From Blautia wexlerae (GTDB lineage: Bacteria; Bacillota; Clostridia; Lachnospirales; Lachnospiraceae): 64,000 nt of DNA. The DNA is taken from contig NZ_JAAIMY010000007.1 of NCBI RefSeq assembly GCF_013300825.1, positions 1 to 64,000 on the forward strand. Reading direction: 5' to 3'. Below are positions 44,600 to 55,412 of this stretch, in pieces (positions within the stretch are counted from its first letter, which is position 1; every line of letters starts with the position of its first letter). The position numbers were made by a program, and so were the translations under genes. The notes below the pieces were generated by a model. The model saw only the letters and a program-made list of their open reading frames with translations, did not search any database and had not been told where the DNA came from.

Positions 44600-46470
44600 G
44601 TATTAAGAGTAAAGAAGACCTGTTAAATAAGCAGGCTGAAGTAAATGAGCAGATTAAATCTTATACCTGCCGCGTTCTTGTCTGTTCAGGTACCGGATGT
44701 ATCGCATCCGGAGCGCAGAAGATTTATGAAGAGATGTCAGTACTCTGTGAGAGAATTGATGGAGTAACAGTTGAAATGCAGAAGGATGTGCCTCATGTAG
44801 GCGTGATCAAGACAGGGTGCCAGGGCTTATGTGAACTTGGACCTCTGATGAGAATTGAACCATATGATTATCAGTATGTTCACGTACAGCCGGAAGACTG
44901 TAAGGAAATTGTGGAGAGAACTATATTGGAAGGGAAACCTGTAGAGAGACTGTTTTATCGTGATAATAATAATACAGTCTGTCCACATCCTGATGATATT
45001 CCTTTCTTAAATCAACAAACACGTATCGTCCTTGAAAACTGCGGAAAAATCGATGCGGAATCTATCGAAGAGTATATTGCTGTGGGAGGCTATCAGGCAC
45101 TTGCAAAAGTGATGGGAAGCATGTCCCCGCAGGAAGTTATTGATGAAGTAACTAAATCCGGGCTTCGCGGTCGTGGCGGTGCAGGATTCCCGGCAGGCAA
45201 GAAATGGTCTCAGGTTGCACGTCAGGCAGAGAAAACCCGTTATGTTGTATGTAATGGTGATGAGGGTGATCCCGGTGCATTTATGGATGGTTCCGTCATG
45301 GAAGGTGATCCATATAAGATGATCGAAGGTATGACTATTGCAGCCTACGCAGTCGGTGCGGAGAATGGATATATTTATGTTCGTGCAGAGTATCCTCTTT
45401 CTGTAAAGAGACTTAGGATGGCGATTGAACAGGCAGAAAAATATGGCCTGTTAGGTGATAATATTTTAAATTCCGGTGTAAACTTCCATTTACATATCAA
45501 CAGAGGTGCCGGAGCTTTCGTATGTGGAGAAGGTTCGGCACTTACCGCATCTATCGAGGGTAACAGAGGTATGCCTCGTGTAAAACCGCCCCGTACAGTA
45601 GAGAAAGGTCTGTGGGGTAAGCCTACAGTTCTTAATAATGTAGAAACCTATGCTAATGTACCGAAGATTATTCTTCAGGGAGCAGACTGGTTCCGCACCA
45701 TCGGTACAGAGGGAAGCCCCGGAACTAAAACCTTCTCACTGACCGGTTCTATCGAGAATACCGGTCTGATAGAGGTTCCTATGGGAACCACACTCCGCCA
45801 CATTATCTATGATATCGGTGGTGGCTTAAAGAGTGGCGCTGCATTTAAAGGTGTCCAGATCGGCGGTCCGTCCGGCGGATGTCTGATCCTTGACCAGCTG
45901 GATGCACCTCTTGATTTTGATTCTGTCAAAAAATTAGATGCGATTATGGGATCTGGTGGTCTGGTAGTTATGGACGAGAATACCTGTATGGTTGAGGTTG
46001 CCAGATTCTTTATGAACTTCACCCAGCGTGAGAGCTGCGGTAAATGTGTACCGTGCCGTGAGGGTACCAAACGTATGCTGGAGATCCTGGAGAGGATCGT
46101 AGATGGCAAGGGTGAGATGTCCGATCTGGATGAGCTGGAAGAGCTTGCAAATATGGTTCAGAACATGGCTCTGTGCGGACTTGGCAAGAGTGCGCCTCTT
46201 CCTGTTATCAGTACTCTCAAACGCTTCCGCGATGAATATGAGGAACATATCTGCGATAAGAAATGCCGTGCAAAAGTATGTACTGCTCTTCGTCAGTTCC
46301 ACATCAACCCTGAGTTCTGTATCGGCTGCGGTAAATGTGCAAAGAACTGTCCGGCAGGTGCAATCTCAGGTAAGATTAAACATCCATATCACATTGATAA
46401 CGACATCTGTATCAAATGCGGTGCATGTAAGGACAACTGTAACTTTGATGCAGTATATGTGGAAGCATAG
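44596..46470 (+). CDS. hydB: NuoF/HydB-like NADH- and FMN-binding hydrogenase subunit
   Basis: 624-aa protein. Order: N-terminal [2Fe-2S] thioredoxin-like domain (CSGTGCIASG...CQGLCELGP), NuoF core with FMN/NADH sites (GRGGAGFPAGKKW and GDEGDPGAFMD), the SLBB region, the NuoF [4Fe-4S] motif SCGKCVPCREGT, and a C-terminal pair of ferredoxin clusters (CIGCGKCAKNCP and CIKCGACKDNC). This is the HydB arrangement of electron-bifurcating hydrogenases, where the FMN exchanges electrons with NADH and ferredoxin. ATG at 44596 has AGGAG 7 bases upstream. Confidence 0.94.
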   Translation: MSIKSKEDLLNKQAEVNEQIKSYTCRVLVCSGTGCIASGAQKIYEEMSVLCERIDGVTVEMQKDVPHVGVIKTGCQGLCELGPLMRIEPYDYQYVHVQPEDCKEIVERTILEGKPVERLFYRDNNNTVCPHPDDIPFLNQQTRIVLENCGKIDAESIEEYIAVGGYQALAKVMGSMSPQEVIDEVTKSGLRGRGGAGFPAGKKWSQVARQAEKTRYVVCNGDEGDPGAFMDGSVMEGDPYKMIEGMTIAAYAVGAENGYIYVRAEYPLSVKRLRMAIEQAEKYGLLGDNILNSGVNFHLHINRGAGAFVCGEGSALTASIEGNRGMPRVKPPRTVEKGLWGKPTVLNNVETYANVPKIILQGADWFRTIGTEGSPGTKTFSLTGSIENTGLIEVPMGTTLRHIIYDIGGGLKSGAAFKGVQIGGPSGGCLILDQLDAPLDFDSVKKLDAIMGSGGLVVMDENTCMVEVARFFMNFTQRESCGKCVPCREGTKRMLEILERIVDGKGEMSDLDELEELANMVQNMALCGLGKSAPLPVISTLKRFRDEYEEHICDKKCRAKVCTALRQFHINPEFCIGCGKCAKNCPAGAISGKIKHPYHIDNDICIKCGACKDNCNFDAVYVEA

Positions 46471-46485
46471 AAGGGAGGATACACT

Positions 46486-48174
46486 ATGGGCCATATGATA
46501 ATTGACGGTAGAAAGGTAGAATTTACCGATGAAAAAAATGTCCTGTCTGTCATCCGCAAGGCAGGGATCAATATTCCGACACTGTGCTACCACTCAGAGG
46601 TATCCACTTTTGGTGCCTGTCGTTTATGTACAGTTGAAGACGAGAGGGGAAAAACATTTGCCTCATGTTCTGAACAGCCAAGAGATGGAATGGTGATCTA
46701 TACCAATTCCGGAAGAGTCAAGAAATACAGAAAACTAATTGTAGAATTATTGCTTGCAGCACATTGTCGTGACTGTACAACCTGTGTTAAGAGTGGTGAG
46801 TGTGTCCTTCAGGAACTGGCACACAGGCTGGGCGTACAGACAATCCGTTTCAAAAATACCAGGGAATATCATGAGTTGGATACAAGTTCTCCTTCTCTGG
46901 TTCGTGATCCAAACAAATGTATTCTGTGTGGTGACTGCGTACGTGCCTGCGAAGAACTTCAGGGAATCGGAGCTTTAGGATTTGCATTCCGGGGAACTGA
47001 GGCCATGGTAATGCCTGCATTTAACAAAAAAATCGCAGAGACAGAATGTGTAAACTGCGGTCAGTGTCGTGTATATTGCCCAACAGGTGCTATTGCGATC
47101 AAGACACATATGGACGAGGCATGGGAAGCACTTGCTGATCCGAATATACGTGTAGTTGCTCAGATCGCTCCTGCAGTACGTGTCGCAGTAGGTGATCATT
47201 ATGGACTGACCAAAGGCAAGAGTGTTATGGGTAAGATTGTCAATGCTCTCCACAGAATGGGATTCGATGAAGTTTATGATACTTCATTCAGTGCTGACCT
47301 TACTATTATGGAAGAGAGTGCCGAGTTCCTTGACAGAATTAAGAAGGGTGAGAAACTTCCGCTTCTTACTTCCTGCTGTCCTGCATGGGTGAAGTTTATC
47401 ACAGACCAGTACAAGGAGTATATTCCTAATCTTTCTACCTGCCGTTCTCCACAGGGAATGCTCTCAGCAGTAATCAAAGAGTACTTCCGCGATCCGGAAC
47501 ATGCCGGCGGCAAGAAAACAGTTATGATCTCTATTATGCCATGTACAGCCAAGAAAGCAGAAGCAGTTCGTCCGAACAGCTTCACAGACGGTGAACAGGA
47601 TACAGATATCGTTATTACAACTACAGAGCTGCTCCGCATGATCGATAACTTTGGTCTTGACTTTGCAACTCTTGATCCGGAAGCCTGTGATATGCCGTTT
47701 GGCTTCGGCTCCGGTGGTGGTGTTATCTTCGGTGTTACGGGAGGTGTTACAGAAGCAGTTCTCCGCCGCCTGACTCCGGATCACAGCAAAGAAACCATGC
47801 ATGAGATCGCAGAATGCGGTGTTCGTGGAGATGAGGGAATCAAGGAATTTACAGTTCCTTATGAAGGAATGAACCTTAATATCTGTGTTGCCAGCGGCCT
47901 TGCAAACGCAAGAACCGTTATGGAACAGGTTAAGAATGGTGAGAAAGAATATCATCTGATCGAGATCATGGCATGCCGCCGTGGATGTATCATGGGTGGC
48001 GGACAGCCGACAAGATCCGGCGACAGAACCAAAGCTCTGAGAGCTAAGGGCCTGTATAATGCAGATAATACAACTATCATTAAGAAATCCGATGAAAACC
48101 CGTTAGTTCTGGAACTTTACAACGGACTTCTGAAAGGCAAAGAGCATCATCTGCTTCACAATGATTCCTATTAA
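46486..48174 (+). CDS. hydA: [FeFe]-hydrogenase catalytic subunit HydA
   Basis: 562-aa catalytic subunit. N-terminal [2Fe-2S] domain (CYHSEVSTFGACRLC...C), the His-ligated [4Fe-4S] region (HCRDCTTCVKSGEC), two ferredoxin clusters (CILCGDCVRACEE, CVNCGQCRVYCP) and the H-cluster domain with all three signatures: TSCCPAW (Thr295), MPCTAKKAE (Met351) and MACRRGCIMGGGQP (Met495). With hydC and hydB it forms a soluble enzyme that makes H2 from NADH plus reduced ferredoxin. Maturases (HydE/F/G) are not in the window. GGGAGG lies before the ATG. Confidence 0.96.
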   Translation: MGHMIIDGRKVEFTDEKNVLSVIRKAGINIPTLCYHSEVSTFGACRLCTVEDERGKTFASCSEQPRDGMVIYTNSGRVKKYRKLIVELLLAAHCRDCTTCVKSGECVLQELAHRLGVQTIRFKNTREYHELDTSSPSLVRDPNKCILCGDCVRACEELQGIGALGFAFRGTEAMVMPAFNKKIAETECVNCGQCRVYCPTGAIAIKTHMDEAWEALADPNIRVVAQIAPAVRVAVGDHYGLTKGKSVMGKIVNALHRMGFDEVYDTSFSADLTIMEESAEFLDRIKKGEKLPLLTSCCPAWVKFITDQYKEYIPNLSTCRSPQGMLSAVIKEYFRDPEHAGGKKTVMISIMPCTAKKAEAVRPNSFTDGEQDTDIVITTTELLRMIDNFGLDFATLDPEACDMPFGFGSGGGVIFGVTGGVTEAVLRRLTPDHSKETMHEIAECGVRGDEGIKEFTVPYEGMNLNICVASGLANARTVMEQVKNGEKEYHLIEIMACRRGCIMGGGQPTRSGDRTKALRAKGLYNADNTTIIKKSDENPLVLELYNGLLKGKEHHLLHNDSY

Positions 48175-48222
48175 AGAACATCTGTGATACCTGACAGTAA
48201 CAATATGTCCAAATGATAAATA

Positions 48223-48251
48223 GAATATTTTAAAGCTTCCTTGCATATTTT
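48223..48251 (+). promoter_or_regulatory. Predicted sigma-E promoter of spoIVA
   Basis: GAATATTT, a 13-bp spacer and CATATTTT. In B. subtilis terms the sigma-E consensus is KMATATTT-N13-15-CATACANT, and spoIVA is a sigma-E gene. The match is good at both elements. Confidence 0.65.
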
Positions 48252-48299
48252 ATAACAATACATGAAGGTTATGTGTAAATATGCAAGGGGGCTATTTTT
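48234..48299 (+). terminator. hydCBA terminator overlapping the spoIVA leader
   Basis: A 17-bp stem with two wobbles pairs 48234-48250 with 48277-48293 (12 perfect pairs CCTTGCATATTT / AAATATGCAAGG), followed by ATTTTT. The left arm contains the sigma-E -10, and the right arm contains the spoIVA Shine-Dalgarno (AAGGGGG); the T-run ends at the spoIVA start codon. Confidence 0.65.
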
Positions 48300-49769
48300 A
48301 TGGAAAATTTTCAGGTGTATCGTGATATCCAGGCCCGTACAGGGGGAGATATATACATAGGGGTCGTAGGACCTGTCCGCACAGGAAAATCTACATTTAT
48401 CCGCAGATTCATGGAACTTGTTGCATTGCCGCAGATGTCAGATACAAAGCAGGCAGAGATCAGAGATCAGCTTCCTTTAAGCGGATCAGGCAAAATCATC
48501 ACCACAGTAGAAACAAAATTTATTCCCAAAGAAGCAGTTCCCATCACTCTCGGAGAAGATCAGCAGGTAAAGATCCGCCTGATCGACAGTGTGGGTTTTC
48601 TGGTAAAGGGTGCATCCGGGCAGACGGAGGACGGGAAAGAACGAATGGTAAAAACTCCCTGGTTTGAGCAGGCAATCCCATTTCGCGAGGCCGCACGCAT
48701 CGGAACACAGAAAGTAATTCAGGAGCATTCCACAATAGGTATTGTGGTCACAACTGACGGAAGTTTCGGTGAACTTCCCAGAGACAATTTTCCGGAGGCA
48801 GAAGAGAAGACTATTCAGGAACTGAAAAAACAGCAGAAACCATTTATCGTGCTGGTAAATTCGCAGATGCCATATAAAGATGCGGCTCTGAAAACAGCGG
48901 AAGAAATCCAACAGAAATATAAGGTAACTGCTCTGACAGTAAACTGTGACCAATTGAGAAAAGAAGATATTGCCAGGATTCTGGAGAAGGTTTTATATGA
49001 ATTTCCTGTCAGTCAGATTCAGTTTTTTATTCCGCGCTGGGTAGAAATGCTTCCCCTGGAGCATGAGTTAAAACAGCAGATCCTTTCACAGATCAGGGAT
49101 AAAATGAAAAGTATGCAGCATATACGTGATATCACAAAGGAATCTGTAAAATTATCCGGACCTTATGTACAGGATTCCCTTCTGGAAGATGTAGGCTTAT
49201 CCGATGGAACAGTAAAGGTAAGAATACGCATAAAGGAAGAATATTATTACAGGATGCTCAGTCAAATGAGTGGAATCGAAATGGAGAGTGAATATGAACT
49301 GATCCATACAATGCAGGAACTGGTACATATGAAAGAGGAATATGTAAAAGTGCAGACTGCACTGGAAGCAGTGCGTGGAACCGGTTATGGTGTGGTTGTC
49401 CCGAATCTGGATGAGATTGAGATCGCACAGCCTGAAGTGATCCGACAGGGGAATAAATATGGAGTAAAGATAAAGTCAAAGAGTCCGTCTATCCATATGA
49501 TAAAGGCAAATATAGAAACTGAAATTGCTCCCATAGTGGGAACAGAACAGCAGGCAAAGGATCTGATCCAGTATATTGACGAAGGCAGCCAGAGGGGGGA
49601 GAGTATCTGGGAGACTAATATTTTCGGTAAATCCATTGAGCAGCTGGTACAGGATGGCATCCGAAGCAAGATTGCAGCTATCAGCGAAGAAAGCCAGGTA
49701 AAGCTTCAGGATACCATGCAGAAAATTGTCAATGACAGTAAGGGCGGGCTGGTGTGTATCATCATATAG
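48300..49769 (+). CDS. spoIVA: Stage IV sporulation protein A (spore coat morphogenetic ATPase)
   Basis: 489-aa ATPase that polymerises on the forespore surface to form the base of the spore coat. Walker A is GPVRTGKST (about residue 23), with the family's sequence MENFQVYRDIQARTGGDIY around the N terminus and SVGFLVKGASGQTEDG in the switch region. Length is normal and the C terminus is complete (ending GLVCIII). It shows that the organism can form endospores. Confidence 0.96.
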   Translation: MENFQVYRDIQARTGGDIYIGVVGPVRTGKSTFIRRFMELVALPQMSDTKQAEIRDQLPLSGSGKIITTVETKFIPKEAVPITLGEDQQVKIRLIDSVGFLVKGASGQTEDGKERMVKTPWFEQAIPFREAARIGTQKVIQEHSTIGIVVTTDGSFGELPRDNFPEAEEKTIQELKKQQKPFIVLVNSQMPYKDAALKTAEEIQQKYKVTALTVNCDQLRKEDIARILEKVLYEFPVSQIQFFIPRWVEMLPLEHELKQQILSQIRDKMKSMQHIRDITKESVKLSGPYVQDSLLEDVGLSDGTVKVRIRIKEEYYYRMLSQMSGIEMESEYELIHTMQELVHMKEEYVKVQTALEAVRGTGYGVVVPNLDEIEIAQPEVIRQGNKYGVKIKSKSPSIHMIKANIETEIAPIVGTEQQAKDLIQYIDEGSQRGESIWETNIFGKSIEQLVQDGIRSKIAAISEESQVKLQDTMQKIVNDSKGGLVCIII

Positions 49770-49849
49770 CTGCCGTATAATATGGTTCCTTTTAATTTTG
49801 CTTTTAGCCGAACTGTGAAACAGTTATTCAGTTACAGGCAACGGAGAGC

Positions 49850-50236
49850 TCAGGTTACTGCGTCAATTACCGGTTCGTCAGTTTTTTTACTGTCAGTACT
49901 TTTTTCCCCTTCAATAACGACTTTATTAGGGAGGCATACGATGGTGCCTCCTTTTTCATCGATTGCCTTCTGTTTCATACACAGATGATCGGGGCATTGT
50001 GCAGAGATCATACGTGCCTGACCGTCTTTGATCTCACAGACATTTGTATCGTTGATTTTAATCGTCTGATCCTTTTCCAGAGAATAAGTTCCATATTCTT
50101 TTCCGTCTACAGTAATGCGGATGGAACCATGACTGCCCTTATTTATAAGAGACATTCCTCCCCACATCGCCAGTGCAAGAATAAGAATACCACCTATAAA
50201 AATAAATTCTTTTTTCTTCAAAATATTGTACTCCAT
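49850..50236 (-). CDS. NusG domain II-containing membrane-anchored protein
   Basis: 128-aa protein with one N-terminal membrane segment (FIFIGGILILALAMWGGMSL). An outward domain of the NusG-II family (PF07009) follows: ITVDGKEYGTYSL and the pattern CPDHLCMKQ...GGTIVCLPNKVVI. The paired cysteines are a family hallmark. Function unknown; the family is often near Gx/ApbE-type or Rnf-linked genes, but here it stands alone, convergent with spoIVA and divergent from glpK. Confidence 0.87.
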   Translation of the reverse strand: MEYNILKKKEFIFIGGILILALAMWGGMSLINKGSHGSIRITVDGKEYGTYSLEKDQTIKINDTNVCEIKDGQARMISAQCPDHLCMKQKAIDEKGGTIVCLPNKVVIEGEKSTDSKKTDEPVIDAVT

Positions 50237-50288
50237 CTTTCTATAATAGCAGTAACGTTTCGTTTTGTCTGCATCATAACATGAATAA

Positions 50289-51854
<1,566 letters not shown>

Positions 51855-52034
51855 AGCCAATTTAGGATATGAAGTGAAAATTAACCTTTGCTTACATTTT
51901 ATCAGCAAAGCTAAATAAAATTCAGTGTATTGACAACCTTACAGAGATAGTGGTACGGTAATACAGTGATTTCGGCAAAGGCCGATAATTTTGGAGTTTT
52001 ACAAATTACATAACGAATATTGAGGTGCGAAAAA

Positions 52035-52904
52035 ATGCAGGAAATGAAACCAATCAAAGAAGGTAAAGTACGTGAGATTTATGACAACGGTGACAGCCTG
52101 ATCATGGTTGCGACAGACCGCATCAGCTGCTTTGATGTTATCCTGAACAATCAGGTAACCAAGAAGGGAACTGTACTGACTCAGATGTCCAAGTTCTGGT
52201 TTGACATGACAGAAGACATTCTGCCGAACCACATGATTTCTGTAGATGTAAAAGATATGCCTGAATTTTTCCAGCAGGAGAAATTTGACGGAAACAGCAT
52301 GATGTGCCGTAAGCTTGAGATGCTGCCTATTGAATGTATTGTTCGTGGATATATTACAGGAAGCGGCTGGGAAAGCTACAAGAAGACAGGTAAAGTCTGC
52401 GGCATTGAATTACCGGAAGGACTGAAGGAATCTGACAAGCTTCCTGAGCCGATCTATACTCCGTCCACAAAGGCTGAGATTGGCGATCATGACGAAAATA
52501 TCTCCTATGAGCAGAGCATCGCTCACCTTGAGAAATATTTCCCGGGCAGAGGAGAGGAATTAGCTGCAAAACTTCGTGATAATACAATTGCACTTTATAA
52601 GAAATGTGCGGAATACGCATTAAGCAAGGGAATCATTATCGCAGATACCAAATTTGAATTTGGTCTGGATAAAGACGGAAACATGGTAATCGGTGATGAG
52701 ATGCTCACACCGGACAGCTCCCGTTTCTGGCCTGCTGAAGGATATGAACCGGGACATGGCCAGCCATCCTTTGACAAACAGTTTGCACGTGACTGGCTGA
52801 AAGCAAATCCGGACAATGACTGGACACTTCCGCAGGACATTGTGGATAAGACAATTGGAAAATATCTTCAGGGTTATGAAATGCTTACAGGTAAGAAATT
52901 ATAA
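52035..52904 (+). CDS. purC: SAICAR synthetase PurC
   Basis: Phosphoribosylaminoimidazole-succinocarboxamide synthase of purine biosynthesis. The 289-aa protein starts with the canonical KPIKEGKVREIYDNGD and carries ATDRISCFDVIL, PIECIVRGYITGSGW and GDEMLTPDSSRFW. GAGGTG lies 7 bases before the ATG; the frame is open to a TTG 15 bases upstream. A TTGACA at 51930 may belong to its promoter; the -10 is unclear. No purine riboswitch was seen. Length is the longer (about 290 aa) type. Confidence 0.95.
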   Translation: MQEMKPIKEGKVREIYDNGDSLIMVATDRISCFDVILNNQVTKKGTVLTQMSKFWFDMTEDILPNHMISVDVKDMPEFFQQEKFDGNSMMCRKLEMLPIECIVRGYITGSGWESYKKTGKVCGIELPEGLKESDKLPEPIYTPSTKAEIGDHDENISYEQSIAHLEKYFPGRGEELAAKLRDNTIALYKKCAEYALSKGIIIADTKFEFGLDKDGNMVIGDEMLTPDSSRFWPAEGYEPGHGQPSFDKQFARDWLKANPDNDWTLPQDIVDKTIGKYLQGYEMLTGKKL

Positions 52905-52922
52905 TCACTGATTTTCCAGAAT

Positions 52923-52972
52923 ACTGCTGTAAAAAGATATGTCAGGTACATATTTTTTGCAGCAGTTTTTTT
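52923..52972 (+). terminator. Terminator after purC
   Basis: ACTGCTG / CAGCAGT outer stem with AAAAAGATATGT / ACATATTTTTT inner pairs, then TTTTTTT. Confidence 0.85.
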
Positions 52973-53064
52973 GATTAAATACTTATAAAATATGGAAATA
53001 CATTCCACTTTTTGATATAATACAGATTGTGAGTACTATTTATGAAAAGAAAAGGAGAATTGAC

Positions 53065-54027
53065 ATGAAAAAGTTAAAAACACTTCTTGGTGTCATAACC
53101 TGTATGTTGTTTATCTTTGCATCAGGAAGTGTGTATGCATCAGAGGCTCCGCCGACAGTATCCCCGACACCCTCTCCGACGGTGGTTTCCCGGAAAGGTC
53201 TTGTTGAAGAGGGTAATAAGCTGTGTTATTATTTCAAAGGAAATAAGATTAAAAATAAATGGAAAGTAATTGATGGAGATCATTACTACTTTGATTCAAA
53301 TGGATATGCTGTGACCGGCGGAGTGATTTTCAAAAATAATGTAGTTTATGTGTTTGGTAAAGATCACAAAAGACTTGAGAACCGGGCTGGCAAAATTGTC
53401 ACAATAGGCAAATATTCTTATTGTCTGACAACAAAGGACGGAAAAGCTGCAACTGGATATTTTATCAGAAAAAACCACCTTTACTACGCCAATTCCAAAG
53501 GAAGGATTTACAAAAAACGTTACCGTGAGAAGAAGAAGTATTATTTCACTTCATCAGGAGCAGCGAAAGAAACTACAGATGCGTTGTTAAAAATCCGCAG
53601 TATGCAGATCGTGTCTTCTATTACTAATTCAAAAATGACAAAAAGCCAAAAATTATACGCCTGCTGGAGATATGTTGTAGGTGGAAATATCAGATACTGG
53701 TCACATTACCCAAATCTGGGTCAGAAAAACTGGCAGCGTTCCATGGCACTTTATACTCTGCAAAACAGGGGTGGAAACTGTTATGGTTTTGCCTGTGCAT
53801 TTGCGGCACTGGCAAAGGAAATCGGATATGAACCGTACATAATTTATGGATATGTTCCAGGTTCACGTGATGGCAGATCTGACGGAATGACGCGTCATTG
53901 CTGGGTTCAGATATCCGGACTCAGCTACGATCCGGAAGCAACTTACGCCGGATGGGCAAGCGGAATTTACGGAACCTATGGGTATGGTGTTTACCACTGG
54001 ACTTCAGGCTCTGTTAAATTTGGATAA
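53065..54027 (+). CDS. Secreted transglutaminase-like protein with cell-wall-binding-like repeats
   Basis: 320-aa exported protein. Signal peptide (MKKLKTLLGVITCMLFIFAS, cleavage near SVYA-SE), a Pro/Thr/Ser linker, then about 120 residues of Tyr/Gly/Lys repeats resembling cell-wall-binding repeats (GDHYYFDSNGYAVTG, KKYYFTSSGAAKE). The C-terminal transglutaminase-like core has Cys in GGNCYGFACAFA, His in TRHCWVQI and Asp in SYDPEA. Such proteins are usually cysteine peptidases or cross-linkers at the surface. GGAG lies before the ATG. It is the first of three similar secreted genes. Confidence 0.83.
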   Translation: MKKLKTLLGVITCMLFIFASGSVYASEAPPTVSPTPSPTVVSRKGLVEEGNKLCYYFKGNKIKNKWKVIDGDHYYFDSNGYAVTGGVIFKNNVVYVFGKDHKRLENRAGKIVTIGKYSYCLTTKDGKAATGYFIRKNHLYYANSKGRIYKKRYREKKKYYFTSSGAAKETTDALLKIRSMQIVSSITNSKMTKSQKLYACWRYVVGGNIRYWSHYPNLGQKNWQRSMALYTLQNRGGNCYGFACAFAALAKEIGYEPYIIYGYVPGSRDGRSDGMTRHCWVQISGLSYDPEATYAGWASGIYGTYGYGVYHWTSGSVKFG

Positions 54028-54056
54028 AAAGTTTAAAAAAAGGAGAAAAAGAAAAG

Positions 54057-54677
54057 ATGAAGAACAAATTTATGAAAAAACTGACAGTACTTTGCACAGC
54101 AGCTACCTTAGCATGCAGCTCTGCTCCTGCGACAGTACCTGCAGTAACCGAAACTGTTCAGGCCGAAGCAGCAACTGCTAAAAGCTCTGCTAAAGTTCTT
54201 ACAAAGAGTTTTGCAAAGGCTCTTGACAAGGTAATCAAAACTCAGAAATTTACTGCAAAAACAACAGATAAACAAAAATTACAGAAACTGTTTAACTATA
54301 CAAAAAAAGCTTTCGGATATAAGAGATACATGGGTGGAATTCCGTCAGCATCTGGCTGGGACAGTAAATTTGCACAGGAAATGCTTAAAACAAAAGCTGG
54401 AAGCTGCTATCATGACGCTGCTGCATTTGCCTACCTTGCAAGACGTGCAACCGGACTTCCTGTAAGAATCTGTGTGGGAACAAGTAATGCGTTTAACAAG
54501 ACAAGATGGCAGAACCATGGATGGGTAGAAATCAAAGTTGGAAACAAATGGTACACCTTTGATACCAATGCCAACAGATTTTCTTCTTTGAGAAAGGGAA
54601 AATGGTTTATGCAGAAACGTAATGCAATGAAAGGAAAGGTTTACAAAACCCAGAAAACATATAATGTAAATTTCTGA
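54057..54677 (+). CDS. Secreted transglutaminase-like protein
   Basis: 206 aa. Signal peptide with Ala-rich end (about residues 1-35), a Ser/Ala/Lys linker and a compact transglutaminase-like core with Cys in GSCYHDAAAFAYLA, His in NHGWVEI and Asp in YTFDTNAN. AGGAG is 11 bases before the ATG; an ATG five codons later would do as well. It lacks the repeat domain of its neighbours. A 29-base gap separates it from the upstream gene, so co-expression is likely. Confidence 0.82.
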   Translation: MKNKFMKKLTVLCTAATLACSSAPATVPAVTETVQAEAATAKSSAKVLTKSFAKALDKVIKTQKFTAKTTDKQKLQKLFNYTKKAFGYKRYMGGIPSASGWDSKFAQEMLKTKAGSCYHDAAAFAYLARRATGLPVRICVGTSNAFNKTRWQNHGWVEIKVGNKWYTFDTNANRFSSLRKGKWFMQKRNAMKGKVYKTQKTYNVNF

Positions 54678-54734
54678 CAGATTTTTACCTTCCGGGATTA
54701 TGAAAATTTTAAGTGAAACAGGAGAAAAGCATTT

Positions 54735-55379
54735 ATGATAAAAAAACAAATAAAAATGTTCCTGATGATCTTCTGCCTTCTGTTTGCTTCTGCATCAGCA
54801 GTATTCTGGCTGACTCCGGTCAGCACAGAAGCTGCCAATACAGGCGATGCAAAGACAGGTCTGGTAAAAGAAAAGGGAAAGTACTATTATTATGTTATCA
54901 ATAAAAACGGTCAATCTGAAAAGGTAACAAATAAATGGAAAACTGTAAAGGTTACCAAAAAAGGAAAGATTTATTCATACAGATATTATTTTGGAAAAAA
55001 CGGAGCAGCATATTCAGGCTCTGTAAAGCTTGGTGTTAAAACACCTGCAGTCAAAAAAATCGGCAAAAAATATTATGGATTTGATACAAACGCAAGAATG
55101 CTGAAAGGGATTTATGTTATCAATGACAAATTCTATGTATTCAATTCCAAAACCGGAGTATACGACAGTGTAAAGAGTTCAAAACTGAGAAAAGCATATG
55201 GATATGAAAAGAAAGCAGCAACATTAAAAAAACTTCTCGGAAAGCCTAAGAAAACGGAGAAACTTACCGGCTGCTACGGAAACGGAAAAGAATATATGCT
55301 GTATTATCAGAATTTTGTACTGAGTACCGGTGAAACTTCAAAAGGAGTAGAGGTCATTTTCGGTGTTCTGCCTTATTAA
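54735..55379 (+). CDS. Secreted cell-surface-repeat protein
   Basis: 214 aa. Signal peptide (about residues 1-32, ending STEAAN), then repeats similar to those of the 53065 gene: GLVKEKGKYYYYVINKNG, NKWKTVK, SYRYYFGKNGAAYSG, KKYYGFDTNARML. The C-terminal ~70 residues (AATLKKLLGKPKKTEKLTGCYGNGKEYMLYY in parts) form a separate domain that I do not recognise. No catalytic triad is visible. Probably an associated surface or scaffold protein. The ATG has GGAGAAAAG upstream. Confidence 0.75.
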   Translation: MIKKQIKMFLMIFCLLFASASAVFWLTPVSTEAANTGDAKTGLVKEKGKYYYYVINKNGQSEKVTNKWKTVKVTKKGKIYSYRYYFGKNGAAYSGSVKLGVKTPAVKKIGKKYYGFDTNARMLKGIYVINDKFYVFNSKTGVYDSVKSSKLRKAYGYEKKAATLKKLLGKPKKTEKLTGCYGNGKEYMLYYQNFVLSTGETSKGVEVIFGVLPY

Positions 55380-55412
55380 AACTGCAATAAAAAATGATGG
55401 AAGAGAGTTATT

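Noticed and set aside
51855-52034. Possible purine riboswitch before purC
   Set aside because: No conserved purine-aptamer loops (such as the paired kissing loops) were found; only a 5-bp hairpin TCGGC/GCCGA.
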